Source: Deltaproteobacteria bacterium (lineage in GTDB: Bacteria > Myxococcota_A > UBA9160 > SMWR01). From it: a stretch of DNA of 9,104 nucleotides. Shown in pieces: positions 1 to 6,461 of this stretch (position 1 is its first letter; every line of letters begins with the position of its first letter). The DNA is taken from contig JAFDAW010000103.1 of the NCBI GenBank assembly GCA_019313605.1, positions 1-9,104 of the forward strand, in the 5' to 3' direction. Position numbers and translations under genes: made by a program. The notes beneath the pieces are model-generated. The model saw only the letters and a list, made by a program, of their open reading frames with translations, searched no databases and was not told the origin of the DNA.

Positions 1-57
1 AGCGCAACCGTCGTCGAGCGACCCTTCTTCGAACCCGAGCGCAAGAGGACACCCTGA
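1..57 (+). CDS. C-terminal end of an upstream gene (partial; possibly GcvT-like)
   Basis: Frame 1 is open from the window edge and ends at TGA 55-57, giving an 18-residue tail, SATVVERPFFEPERKRTP. The stop shares its last base with the ATG of the next gene, which is typical of co-transcribed genes in this window. The pattern 'VVxxPFxxPExxR' resembles the C-terminal strand of aminomethyltransferase/GcvT-barrel proteins, which often end in 'PFYDPxxxR'. That identification rests on very few residues and is only a suggestion. The reading as a real gene end rests on the stop/start overlap. Confidence 0.5.
   Translation, partial: SATVVERPFFEPERKRTP
45..49 (+). promoter_or_regulatory. Ribosome binding site for the first flavoprotein
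   Basis: GAGGA lies 7 nt before the ATG at 57, inside the last codons of the upstream gene. It supports that ATG as the start and translational coupling with the upstream gene. Confidence 0.6.
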
Positions 58-1646
58 TGGCTGCGACCTATGACGCGATCGTCGTTGGCGCCGGGCACAA
101 CGGGCTCACCTGTGCGGCCTATCTCGCCAAGGCCGGGCGCAAGGTGCTCGTCCTCGAGGCCCGCGATTCGATCGGCGGCGCGACGGCCAGCGAGGAGATT
201 CATCCGGGCTTTACGTTCTCGACCTGTTCCTACGTGGTAAGCCTGCTGCGCCCGCAGATCATCCGCGACCTGGAACTCTCGAAGCACGGCCTCGAGATCA
301 TGCCGCTCGACTGGACTTTTTCGCCCTTCGAAGACGGGACCTCGCTGCTTCGCGGACCCGATCCCGAGATGAACCGGCGCAATATCGCGCGCTTTTCGCG
401 CAAAGATGCAGAGCGCTATCCGCTGTTTGGCCAGGCGATGAGCGAACTCGGGCGGATGATGAAACCGATCATCGAATCACCGATTCCCGAGCCGTCCAAG
501 CTCACACCCTCGACGATCCTCGAAGCGCTGCGCCTGGGAAAACAATTCAAAGGCGTTGGCGAGGAGTGGTTGGCCGCGAACCTCAAGATGATGACGATGA
601 GTGCCGTCGACTTCCTGAGCGAATGGTTCGAGTCCGAGCGTCTGATCGGACCCATGAGCGTGAGCGGCATCATCGGCACATTCCTCGGGATTCGATCGCC
701 GGGCACCGCCTATGTACTGCTGCACCACTACATGGGCGAGATCGATGGCGCGTTCCGGGCGTGGGGCCTGCAGAAGGGCGGCACCGGTGGGGTCGCGATG
801 GCGATCGCGCGGTCCGCGGAGTCGTTCGGCGTCGAGATCAAGACGGGCTGCCCGGTGGACAAGGTCCTCATGACCGGCGGCGAGGCGCGTGGCGTCGTGC
901 TCGAGAACGGTGATGAGTACTACGCGAAAGCGATCGTGAGCGGAGCGGACCCGCATCGGACCTTCCTCGGCCTGATCGGAGAAGATCGCCTCGACGAGGA
1001 CTTCACCAAGCAGATCAAACGCTTCAAGATGCGGGGCTCGTCGGGCAAGGTGAACCTCGCGCTTGATTCACTTCCCGTGTTCCCCGGCTTGGATCAGGAG
1101 TCGCCCGCGCTTCGAGCGGACATCACGATCGCGCCGAACATCGATTTTCTCGAGCGGGCCTACGACGATGCAAAGTACGGGCGCTTTTCGCGCGAGCCGT
1201 TCATGGATTGCGTGATTCCGTCCCTGACCGACCCGTCCGTGGCACCGCCCGGCAAGCACGTGATGAGTATCTTCGTGCAGTACGCGCCGTACAACCTCAA
1301 AGAGGGTCCCGCAGACTGGGAGAACCAACGCGAGGCCTTCGGCGATGCCGTCATCAACACCCTCGAGCGCTTCTCTCCGGGCATCAAGGACCGCATCCTA
1401 CATCGCCAGGTGCTGACACCGTGGGACCTCGAGAAGACCTACGGCCTCACCGAGGGCAACATCTTCCACGGTGAACTCAGTCTCGAGCAACTCGCCTTCA
1501 TGCGCCCGGCTGCGGGCTGGGCGCGCTACAAGACGCCGATCGAGAATTTCTGGCTGTGTGGATCGGGCGCGCATCCGGGCGGTGGAATCATGGCCGCACC
1601 CGGACAACTGTGCGCGAACACCATGCTCAAGGCGAGGGCGGTATGA
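57..1646 (+). CDS. Phytoene desaturase/PYROXD2-like FAD-dependent oxidoreductase (first of two paralogues)
   Basis: This is a 529-aa flavoprotein of the COG1233 family, which includes phytoene desaturase, CrtO-type carotene ketolase and PYROXD2. The N-terminus has a Rossmann dinucleotide-binding fold: GAGHNG at residues 11-16, an acidic Glu34 closing the second strand (VLVLEAR) and the following GGAT. The C-terminus has the family block DLEKTYGLTEGNIFHGE (about 457-473) and the FAD-contacting GSGAHPGGG (about 502-510). Length fits CrtO/PYROXD2-type members (about 510-560 aa). No signal peptide or membrane helix is evident. The ATG start is supported by GAGGA 7 nt upstream and overlap with the preceding stop. 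Its stop overlaps the start of a paralogue, so the two are surely co-expressed. Automatic pipelines often call such proteins carotene ketolase, but no carotenoid gene is present in the window, so the substrate is unknown. Family assignment is firm; function is not. Confidence 0.9.
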   Translation: MAATYDAIVVGAGHNGLTCAAYLAKAGRKVLVLEARDSIGGATASEEIHPGFTFSTCSYVVSLLRPQIIRDLELSKHGLEIMPLDWTFSPFEDGTSLLRGPDPEMNRRNIARFSRKDAERYPLFGQAMSELGRMMKPIIESPIPEPSKLTPSTILEALRLGKQFKGVGEEWLAANLKMMTMSAVDFLSEWFESERLIGPMSVSGIIGTFLGIRSPGTAYVLLHHYMGEIDGAFRAWGLQKGGTGGVAMAIARSAESFGVEIKTGCPVDKVLMTGGEARGVVLENGDEYYAKAIVSGADPHRTFLGLIGEDRLDEDFTKQIKRFKMRGSSGKVNLALDSLPVFPGLDQESPALRADITIAPNIDFLERAYDDAKYGRFSREPFMDCVIPSLTDPSVAPPGKHVMSIFVQYAPYNLKEGPADWENQREAFGDAVINTLERFSPGIKDRILHRQVLTPWDLEKTYGLTEGNIFHGELSLEQLAFMRPAAGWARYKTPIENFWLCGSGAHPGGGIMAAPGQLCANTMLKARAV

Positions 1647-3181
1647 GTCGCGCCATCATCATCGGTGCCGGGCACAACGGATTGGTGGCCGGTCTGCTGC
1701 TCGCGCGCGCGGGCCGCAAGGTGACGATTGTCGAGCAGCGCGCTGTCGTGGGAGGATTGTGCGCTGCGAGCGAAGTGCACCCGGGCTACACGGTCCCCGG
1801 ATTGTTTCACGACAGCACCGGTGTTCGGCGGGGAATCGTCGATTCGCTCGGTCTTTCGCGCTTCGGTCTCGAGTTCGAGAGCGAAGCGCCTTCGGTGCTC
1901 GCCGCACACTCTGAGCACAAGGGCGTCGTACTGCACGCAGAGGCCAAGCGCTCGCGCGACGAACTCGAGGCGCTGCACCCGGGCGACGGGGACGGTTATA
2001 TCGAGTGGCGCGGCTTTTTGTCGCGGATTCGCGGCTTCGTGTCGGGTGTGTTGGGCGAAAAACCGCCCTTGATGAAGCCCGACTCGATCGCCGAGCTCTG
2101 GAGTATGGGCAAGACCGGAATCGCCCTTAGACGACTCGGCAAACCCGACATGCTCGAGTTGATGCGCGTGGCCCCCATGTGTGCGGCCGACTGGTTGCAG
2201 GAATCTTTTGGCCATCCGCTGCCGGCTGCGGCGCTCGCGGCGCCGGCTGCGATCGGCTCCTCTCTCGGGCCGTGGTCGGCGGGCACGGCTGCGAGCTTGT
2301 TGCTCTACGAAAGCGTGCGCGGTGCAGAGGTCAAAGGCGGGCCGGCTGCGTTGACGCAATCGCTGCAGAAGGCCTTCGAGGCGGCCGGCGGAGAGATCGC
2401 GCTGGAGTCAGCGGTCGCTCGGATCCGCGTCGAAAACGGGGCGGTCTGCGGAGTCGAACTCGAGGGCGGCGGCTTCATCGAAGCGCCGTTGGTGGTGGCC
2501 AGTTGCGATCCGAAGCGCGCGCTGCTCGATCTGGTCGAGCCGGGCACCTTGCCGCTCGACGTCGAGGAGCAGGTCGCTTCGATTCGCGTGCGTGGGTCGA
2601 CGGCGAAGGTGAACCTGGCTCTGGACGGTCAGATCGATTTCCGCGATCGCGAGGGCGAGCGGCACGCGCGCGCGGTCGTCTCCGATCACCTCGACGAGAT
2701 CGAGCGCGCATTCGACGCCGCGAAGTACCGCACGTGTTCAGAGCGGCCCCATCTCGACGTGAGCATTCCGAGCGTCAGCGATCCGTCACTCGCGCCGGCC
2801 GGGAAAGACGTCGTCTCGATTCTCGCCCACGCGGCACCCTACCACCTCGACGGTGGCTGGAGTGGGGAAGTGAACGAACGCTTCGGGGACGCGGTCGTGG
2901 AAATGCTCGAAAGCGTTGCCCCGGGAACGCGTGCCAAAATCGTCGCGCGCGAAGTCCTCGGCCCTGCGGATATCGAGAATCGCTACGGCCTCACGGGCGG
3001 CCACATCCACCACGGAGAGCACGCGCTCGACCAGCTTCTCTTCATGCGCCCGACGCCCAAGCTGGCGCGGTACAAGACGCCGATCGAGGGGCTCTACCTC
3101 GGGGGCAGCGGCTCGCATCCGGGTGGTGGTGTCACCTGCCAACCCGGCGCGCTGGCCGCAGCGGCGGTCCTCAAGGGCTGA
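1643..3181 (+). CDS. Phytoene desaturase/PYROXD2-like FAD-dependent oxidoreductase (second paralogue)
   Basis: This is a 512-aa protein of the same COG1233 flavoprotein family as the gene before it. GAGHNG is at residues 8-13, the ribose-binding Glu is at 31 (VTIVEQR) and GGLC follows. The C-terminal blocks are DIENRYGLTGGHIHHGE, FMRPTPKLARYKTPIE and GGSGSHPGGG (about 487-496), matching the upstream protein motif for motif. The two are therefore diverged paralogues, probably from an old tandem duplication. The frame is open 29 codons further upstream to 1556, but the chosen ATG at 1643 places the Rossmann strand immediately at the N-terminus as expected, overlaps the previous stop as ATGA, and has GAGGG 4 nt upstream (1634-1638). 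The longer N-terminus would lie wholly inside the upstream gene. The tight coupling suggests 1:1 production and possibly a hetero-oligomer, which is inference. The substrate is unknown. Confidence 0.9.
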   Translation: MSRAIIIGAGHNGLVAGLLLARAGRKVTIVEQRAVVGGLCAASEVHPGYTVPGLFHDSTGVRRGIVDSLGLSRFGLEFESEAPSVLAAHSEHKGVVLHAEAKRSRDELEALHPGDGDGYIEWRGFLSRIRGFVSGVLGEKPPLMKPDSIAELWSMGKTGIALRRLGKPDMLELMRVAPMCAADWLQESFGHPLPAAALAAPAAIGSSLGPWSAGTAASLLLYESVRGAEVKGGPAALTQSLQKAFEAAGGEIALESAVARIRVENGAVCGVELEGGGFIEAPLVVASCDPKRALLDLVEPGTLPLDVEEQVASIRVRGSTAKVNLALDGQIDFRDREGERHARAVVSDHLDEIERAFDAAKYRTCSERPHLDVSIPSVSDPSLAPAGKDVVSILAHAAPYHLDGGWSGEVNERFGDAVVEMLESVAPGTRAKIVAREVLGPADIENRYGLTGGHIHHGEHALDQLLFMRPTPKLARYKTPIEGLYLGGSGSHPGGGVTCQPGALAAAAVLKG

Positions 3182-3192
3182 GTCTAGGGTCG

Positions 3193-3358
3193 CTGGCGAA
3201 TCCTTCGGATTCGCTTTGCGGCGACGAGACCTGTCGGTCTCGTCTGGCTGGCGAATTCTTCGGATTCGCTTTGCGGCGACGAGACCTGTCGGTCTCGTCT
3301 GGCTGGCGAATCGTTCGGATTCGCTTTGCGGCGACGAGGCCTATTCGGCCTCGTCTGG
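3193..3358 (+). repeat. Array 1: three tandem two-hairpin repeat units
   Basis: Three units start at 3193, 3248 and 3303 (period 55 nt), each beginning CTGGCGAA. Hairpin A occupies 3196-3214, 3251-3269 and 3306-3324. Its stem is GCGAATCC / GGATTCGC around loop TTC; copy 2 has one G-U pair, and copy 3 has a mismatch next to the loop, leaving 7 bp. A linker TTTGCGGC follows. Hairpin B occupies 3223-3244, 3278-3299 and 3333-3355, with 9-bp stem GACGAGACC / GGTCTCGTC and loop TGTC. In copy 3 the stem is GACGAGGCC / GGCCTCGTC with loop TATTC, so one A-T pair has become G-C on both sides. The period is not a multiple of three, so the array is not coding. It fills the 197-nt gap between two convergent genes, where it could limit read-through in both directions. 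No T-run follows any hairpin, so these are not classical intrinsic terminators. Confidence 0.9.
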
Positions 3359-3378
3359 CGCGGATCTCGCGTGTGCGC

Positions 3379-4728
3379 TCAGTCCGTCAGCTTTTCTTCG
3401 AACTTCGCCGACGTTCCCTCGCGGACCTGCTCCAGTGTCGCCCCCGGCATCAGCTCGATCAGGGTGAGCTTGCCCGACTCGAATGAAAGGACGGCCAGGT
3501 CGGTGATGACCATGTTCACCGCACTGCTGGTCGTGAGTGGGAGATCGCATTCGGGCACGACCTTCGGACTGCCGTCGCGGTTGGTGTGGGTCATGGTGAT
3601 GATCAGCCGCTTGGCGCCCGAAGCCAGGTCCATCGCGCCACCCACGCCCAGGAGGGGTTTGCCCGGGACGGCCCAGTTCGCGAGGTTGGCCGCTTCGTCG
3701 ACCTGCAATCCGCCCATGATCGCCACGTCGACGTGTCCACCGCGAATCATCGCAAACGAGTCGGCACTGTCGAAGTAGCTGCTTCCCGGTAGCGCGGTGA
3801 CCGGAATCTTGCCCGCGTTGACCGGGAAGTCCATCGCGCCGCCCTCGGTGGGAGCGGGGCCGACGCCGAGCATGCCGTTTTCGCTGTGGAGGATGATCCC
3901 GTGTTCCGGTGTGATCAGGTCGGCCACGAGCGTCGGGATTCCGATCCCGAGGTTGACGACGTCGCCGCGCTTCAACTCCTTCAGCGCGCGACGGGCCATA
4001 TTCATGCGCGCGTCGTCGACCTTCTTGTCACTCGACGCCACGGATGCGGAGGTTCCCAGTTCTTCGATTGTGGTGCTCGCCTGGACGAGGTAGTCGACGA
4101 AGCAACCCGGTGTGTGGACCTGGTTGGGATCGATCTCTCCGACGGGAACGATCGACTCCACCTCTGCGATCACGATGTCGGCCGCGGTTGCCATCGCCCG
4201 GTTGAAGTTCTGTTCGGTCATGCGGTAGACGAGGTTGCCCGCGGTGTCGGCTTTCCACGCGCGGACGAAAGCCACATTGCCCCGCAGCCCCGGCACGAGG
4301 ATATGCATCTTGCCGTCGATCAGCTTCGTTTCGTGCTTCTCGCCGATCAGGGTTCCCGCTGCGGTGGGGGTGTAGAATCCGCCGATTCCCGCACCGCCTG
4401 CGCGCAACGCTTCGGCGAGGGTGCCCTGGGGAATCAGTTCGACCTCCATGGTTCCGGCCTGGGAGGCTGCAACGGCCTCGGGGTTGCTGGTGAAGAACGA
4501 CCCGATCGCTTTCTTGAGTTGGCCCGTGCGCACGAGTTTGCCACCGCCGAGTCCGACCTCGCCGACGTTGTTCGCCACGTAGGTGAGTTCCTTCGCGCCG
4601 GTTTCCGCGAGTGCGTGAACGAGATGCACCGGATTTCCCGTCATCCCGAAACCGCCGACGAGAATGGTGTCTCCGGTTTTGACTAGCGCGACAGCTTCTT
4701 CGAGCGATATCTGGGGGACTTCTTTCAC
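3379..4728 (-). CDS. Fused alpha-beta 3-oxoacid CoA-transferase (SCOT/PcaIJ-like)
   Basis: This is a 449-aa class I CoA-transferase moving CoA from a donor such as succinyl-CoA onto a 3-oxoacid, through a glutamyl-CoA intermediate. The alpha domain is about residues 5-217, with GGFG at 25-28 and GSFF, PQGTLAE and GAGIGGFYTP blocks. A low-complexity linker (about 218-236) leads to the beta domain (about 237-449). That domain has NLGIGIPTLVAD, then SENGMLGVGP with the probable catalytic Glu283, and GGHVDVAIMGG, NWAVPGK and GGAMDL. In many bacteria the halves are separate proteins (ScoAB, AtoDA, PcaIJ); here they are fused in alpha-beta order, as in animal SCOT. Substrate could be acetoacetate or 3-oxoadipate. 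The start is GTG at 4728-4726, with AGAGG 6 nt upstream. It is probably co-transcribed with the thiolase upstream, although a repeat array lies between them. Confidence 0.92.
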   Translation of the reverse strand: MKEVPQISLEEAVALVKTGDTILVGGFGMTGNPVHLVHALAETGAKELTYVANNVGEVGLGGGKLVRTGQLKKAIGSFFTSNPEAVAASQAGTMEVELIPQGTLAEALRAGGAGIGGFYTPTAAGTLIGEKHETKLIDGKMHILVPGLRGNVAFVRAWKADTAGNLVYRMTEQNFNRAMATAADIVIAEVESIVPVGEIDPNQVHTPGCFVDYLVQASTTIEELGTSASVASSDKKVDDARMNMARRALKELKRGDVVNLGIGIPTLVADLITPEHGIILHSENGMLGVGPAPTEGGAMDFPVNAGKIPVTALPGSSYFDSADSFAMIRGGHVDVAIMGGLQVDEAANLANWAVPGKPLLGVGGAMDLASGAKRLIITMTHTNRDGSPKVVPECDLPLTTSSAVNMVITDLAVLSFESGKLTLIELMPGATLEQVREGTSAKFEEKLTD

Positions 4729-4734
4729 GATTAG

Positions 4735-4739
4735 CCTCT
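4735..4739 (-). promoter_or_regulatory. Ribosome binding site of the CoA-transferase, fused to a repeat boundary
   Basis: On the minus strand AGAGG lies 6 nt before the GTG start and overlaps the CTAG (4738-4741) that closes array 2, reading CTAGAGG. The repeat element therefore reaches into the translation initiation region. The site also decides the GTG start, because no ATG is nearby. Confidence 0.6.
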
Positions 4740-4868
4740 AGTGGGCGAATCCTGCGGATTCGCTTGCGTCGTCAGGCGACCCCGTTCTGGGGTCACACTC
4801 CTAGCTGGGGAAGTCTTCGACTTCCCTTTGCGTCGTCGCCTGACCCCATTCTGGGGTCAGGCTCCTAG
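4738..4868 (+). repeat. Array 2: two divergent two-hairpin repeat units bounded by CTAG
   Basis: CTAG occurs at 4738, 4801 and 4865, marking out two units of 63 and 64 nt. In unit 1, hairpin A (4745-4763) has stem GCGAATCC / GGATTCGC with loop TGC, and hairpin B (4778-4794) has stem GACCCC / GGGGTC with loop GTTCT. In unit 2, hairpin A (4808-4826) has a completely different stem, GGGAAGTC / GACTTCCC, but the same 8-bp length and TTC loop. Its hairpin B (4838-4862) has a 10-bp stem GCCTGACCCC / GGGGTCAGGC with loop ATTCT. The linker TTGCGTCGTC or TTTGCGTCGTC matches the TTTGCGGCGAC of the other arrays. The orientation is the same on the + strand although the neighbouring genes run leftward. 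The last CTAG contains the thiolase stop (TAG on the minus strand), and the first overlaps the ribosome binding site of the CoA-transferase. Confidence 0.85.
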
Positions 4869-6133
4869 ATTCTTTCGATGATTGCAGCTTCGCCCTGACC
4901 CACGCCCACACAGAGCGTAGCCAGGCCGTATTGCATCGATTCGCCGAGCTCGGACCGCCTTTGCATTTCGTGGATCAGGGTCGTGAACAATCGCGCCCCC
5001 GAGCATCCGAGCGGGTGGCCCAGTGCGATGGCTCCGCCGTTTACGTTGGTGATCGCGGGGTCGAGTCCGAGTTCGCGAAGCACCGCAACCGACTGGACTG
5101 CGAAGGCCTCGTTGAGTTCGGCGAGTTGGATGTCGTCGAGTGAGAGTCCCGCGCGCGCGAGCACTTTCCGGGTCGCGGGAATCGGTCCGAGGCCCATCAC
5201 CCGAGGGTCGACGCCCGCAGCCGCGGAGCACACCCAGCGCGCGAGCGGCGTGATGCCGAGTTCGGTGGCCCTGGTGTCGGACATCAAGACAATCGCTGCC
5301 GCACCGTCGTTGAGCCCGCTCGAGTTTCCCGCCGTCACGGTTCCGCCGGATCGAAACGCCGCTCTCAGCCCACTCAGCCTTTCCATGTCGGTGGCGAGTT
5401 GAAACTCGTCTCCTTTGCGCGTGTAGCGCGGGAACTCGTCGGTATCGAACACGATCGGATCGCCGCGTCGCTGCGGGATCGAGACCGGAACGATCTCCCG
5501 CTTGAAGTGGCCCGCTTGAATGGCTTGTACGGCTCGGGTCTGGCTCTCGAGCGCAAAGGTGTCCTGGTCTTGTCGGGTGATCTCACCGCCCTTGATCTTT
5601 CCATCGCGGCTTTGCTCGTAGATGTTCTCGGCGGTCTCACCCATGGCTTCGAGTGGGAAGAGCGCTTCCATCTTGGGGTTCGGAAACCTCCAGCCAAGCG
5701 TACTGTCGAAGCCCGTGATGTTGCCCGAAGGGCCAAACGATTGCGGGTTCTTCGGCAGCACGTAGGGCGCGCGCGTCATGCTCTCGACACCCCCCGCGAG
5801 GTAGATGTCGCCCTCTCCAGCGCGGATGGCTCTGGCCGCTTGATTGACCGCGGTCAGGCCGCTGGCGCAGAGTCGGTTCACCGTTGAGCCCGGCACCGAA
5901 TGTGGAATCCCTGCGAGCAGCAGCGCCATTCGCGCCACATTGCGATTGTCTTCGCCGGCCTGGTTCGCGCAGCCGGCGATCACTTCCTCGATCTCGGCGG
6001 CATCGATCCCGGCGCGACTCACGGCTTCGCGCAGCGCCAACGCCAGCAGGTCGTCGGGTCGCACGCCCGAAAGTGCTCCGCGAATTTGACCGATCGGTGT
6101 GCGCACCGCGCTCGCGATCACGACTTCAGGCAT
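4865..6133 (-). CDS. Thiolase, PcaF-like (acetyl-CoA C-acyltransferase / 3-oxoadipyl-CoA thiolase)
   Basis: This is a 422-aa thiolase that cleaves a 3-oxoacyl-CoA with CoA to acetyl-CoA and a shortened acyl-CoA, or condenses in reverse. The full active site is visible: nucleophile Cys89 in NRLCASG, Asn341 in NEAFA, His373 in GGAIALGHPLGCSGAR and acid/base Cys408 in TLCVGVGQG. That last block is usually CxGGGQG, so one glycine is replaced by valine. Blocks GCANQAGEDNRNVARM, GGVESMTRAPYV and DSTLGWRFPNPKM...MGETAEN resemble beta-ketoadipyl-CoA thiolase (PcaF) more than short acetoacetyl-CoA thiolases, though I cannot exclude a general 3-ketoacyl-CoA role. The ATG at 6133-6131 has GGAG 7 nt upstream (minus strand of 6141-6144). 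The gene stops in TAG at the edge of repeat array 2, and the CoA-transferase downstream supplies the logical preceding reaction. Confidence 0.93.
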   Translation of the reverse strand: MPEVVIASAVRTPIGQIRGALSGVRPDDLLALALREAVSRAGIDAAEIEEVIAGCANQAGEDNRNVARMALLLAGIPHSVPGSTVNRLCASGLTAVNQAARAIRAGEGDIYLAGGVESMTRAPYVLPKNPQSFGPSGNITGFDSTLGWRFPNPKMEALFPLEAMGETAENIYEQSRDGKIKGGEITRQDQDTFALESQTRAVQAIQAGHFKREIVPVSIPQRRGDPIVFDTDEFPRYTRKGDEFQLATDMERLSGLRAAFRSGGTVTAGNSSGLNDGAAAIVLMSDTRATELGITPLARWVCSAAAGVDPRVMGLGPIPATRKVLARAGLSLDDIQLAELNEAFAVQSVAVLRELGLDPAITNVNGGAIALGHPLGCSGARLFTTLIHEMQRRSELGESMQYGLATLCVGVGQGEAAIIERI

Positions 6134-6140
6134 GTGTTGA

Positions 6141-6144
6141 CTCC
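6141..6144 (-). promoter_or_regulatory. Ribosome binding site of the thiolase
   Basis: CTGGAG on the minus strand places GGAG 7 nt before the ATG. It supports the start that gives the canonical thiolase N-terminus MPEVVIASAVRTPIG. Confidence 0.6.
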
Positions 6145-6165
6145 AGCGTCATTTTGGGCGGGATC

Positions 6166-6249
6166 GCCCCGATCGACGAGATGTGTGCCCCGATCGACGA
6201 AATGTGTGCCCCGATCGACAAATTGGGTGCCCCGATTATGAGTGGGGAG
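6166..6249. repeat. Phased 21-bp direct repeats in the thiolase leader or promoter
   Basis: Three good copies start at 6166, 6187 and 6208, with a fourth degenerate copy at 6229, each spaced by exactly 21 bp. The shared core is GCCCCGATCGACGA followed by ATGTGT; copy 3 changes to GACAAATTGGGT and copy 4 keeps only GCCCCGAT. Each full copy contains the palindrome CGATCG. The array lies about 33-116 nt upstream of the thiolase ATG. A 21-bp period is two helical turns, so proteins bound to successive copies would sit on one face of the DNA, as expected of an operator array. It could equally be a repeated element of the mRNA leader. The binding protein is unknown. Confidence 0.65.
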
Positions 6250-6264
6250 CCTCGATCTCGGCCC

Positions 6265-6276
6265 AGCCGATCGGCT
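6265..6276. promoter_or_regulatory. Perfect 12-bp palindrome, possible operator
   Basis: AGCCGATCGGCT reads the same on both strands and has the same CGATCG centre as the neighbouring 21-bp repeats. Its position between divergent genes suits a dimeric repressor site, but CGATCG is also frequent in this G+C-rich sequence, so chance is possible. Confidence 0.35.
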
Positions 6277-6312
6277 CCGACAGGGCGGAAGTTAGAGCTT
6301 TGGCGACCTTCG

Positions 6313-6353
6313 GGCCATTCCGCGCAGCGAGCCCTGCGTGCGGAATCCGGGCC
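6313..6353. other. Imperfect long inverted repeat (hairpin)
   Basis: ATTCCGC (6317-6323) pairs with GCGGAAT (6340-6346). Inside it GCAG (6324-6327) pairs with CTGC (6334-6337) around loop CGAGCC, with a 2-nt GT bulge. Outside it GGCC (6313-6316) can pair with GGCC (6350-6353) across a 3-nt bulge. No T-run follows on either strand, so a terminator is unlikely. The function is unknown; it may fold in the leader of the small membrane protein mRNA. Confidence 0.4.
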
Positions 6354-6450
6354 TGGTGTCAGCTGTCTTCTTTCCGTTGCCGCCCGAGCGCTTGCTGCTT
6401 CCCGACGGGCCCCTGATACTCCGGGCGGCCCGAGAGGAAACCTAGAGCCG

Positions 6451-6456
6451 AGGGGG
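6451..6456 (+). promoter_or_regulatory. Ribosome binding site of the two-helix membrane protein
   Basis: AGGGGG lies 5 nt before the ATG at 6462. It is the main sequence support for this short gene. Confidence 0.55.
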
Positions 6457-6461
6457 CGGAG

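Larger units (their letters stand above)
6134..6461. other. Divergent intergenic region of 328 nt
   Basis: This gap separates the leftward thiolase from the rightward two-helix membrane protein and should hold both promoters. It contains the 21-bp repeats, a 12-bp palindrome and an imperfect hairpin. Small open frames cross it on both strands, and the 21-bp repeat reads in them as heptapeptides (APIDEMC-like and IGAHISS-like). I see no Shine-Dalgarno-supported start or family resemblance in them and treat the region as non-coding. A weak minus-strand -10-like CATAAT (complement of ATTATG, 6235-6240) would start transcription just before the repeats; no convincing -35 accompanies it. Confidence 0.6.

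Noticed and set aside
1556..1642. 29-residue N-terminal extension of the second flavoprotein
   Set aside because: The extension is the out-of-frame coding sequence of the preceding gene. The ATG at 1643 gives the canonical Rossmann N-terminus and an ATGA overlap.
1526..2359. Minus-strand 277-aa frame
   Set aside because: It is antisense to the ends of both flavoproteins, is Arg/Ala-rich, and shows no recognisable motif.
3196..3355. Classical Rho-independent terminators
   Set aside because: The hairpins are strong, but no T-run follows any of them on either strand; only a termination or stability role in general is possible.
3193..3358. CRISPR array
   Set aside because: Units are tandem and nearly identical over the full 55-nt period, with no unique spacers and no cas genes.
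3182..3378. Coding sequence through repeat array 1
   Set aside because: Open frames cross it, but the 55-nt period shifts frame at every unit. The + strand frames overlap the flavoprotein gene out of frame and lack a supported start.
3886..4686. Plus-strand 266-aa frame antisense to the CoA-transferase
   Set aside because: The opposite strand encodes a complete enzyme with intact catalytic motifs; this frame resembles no family I recognise and follows from codon bias.
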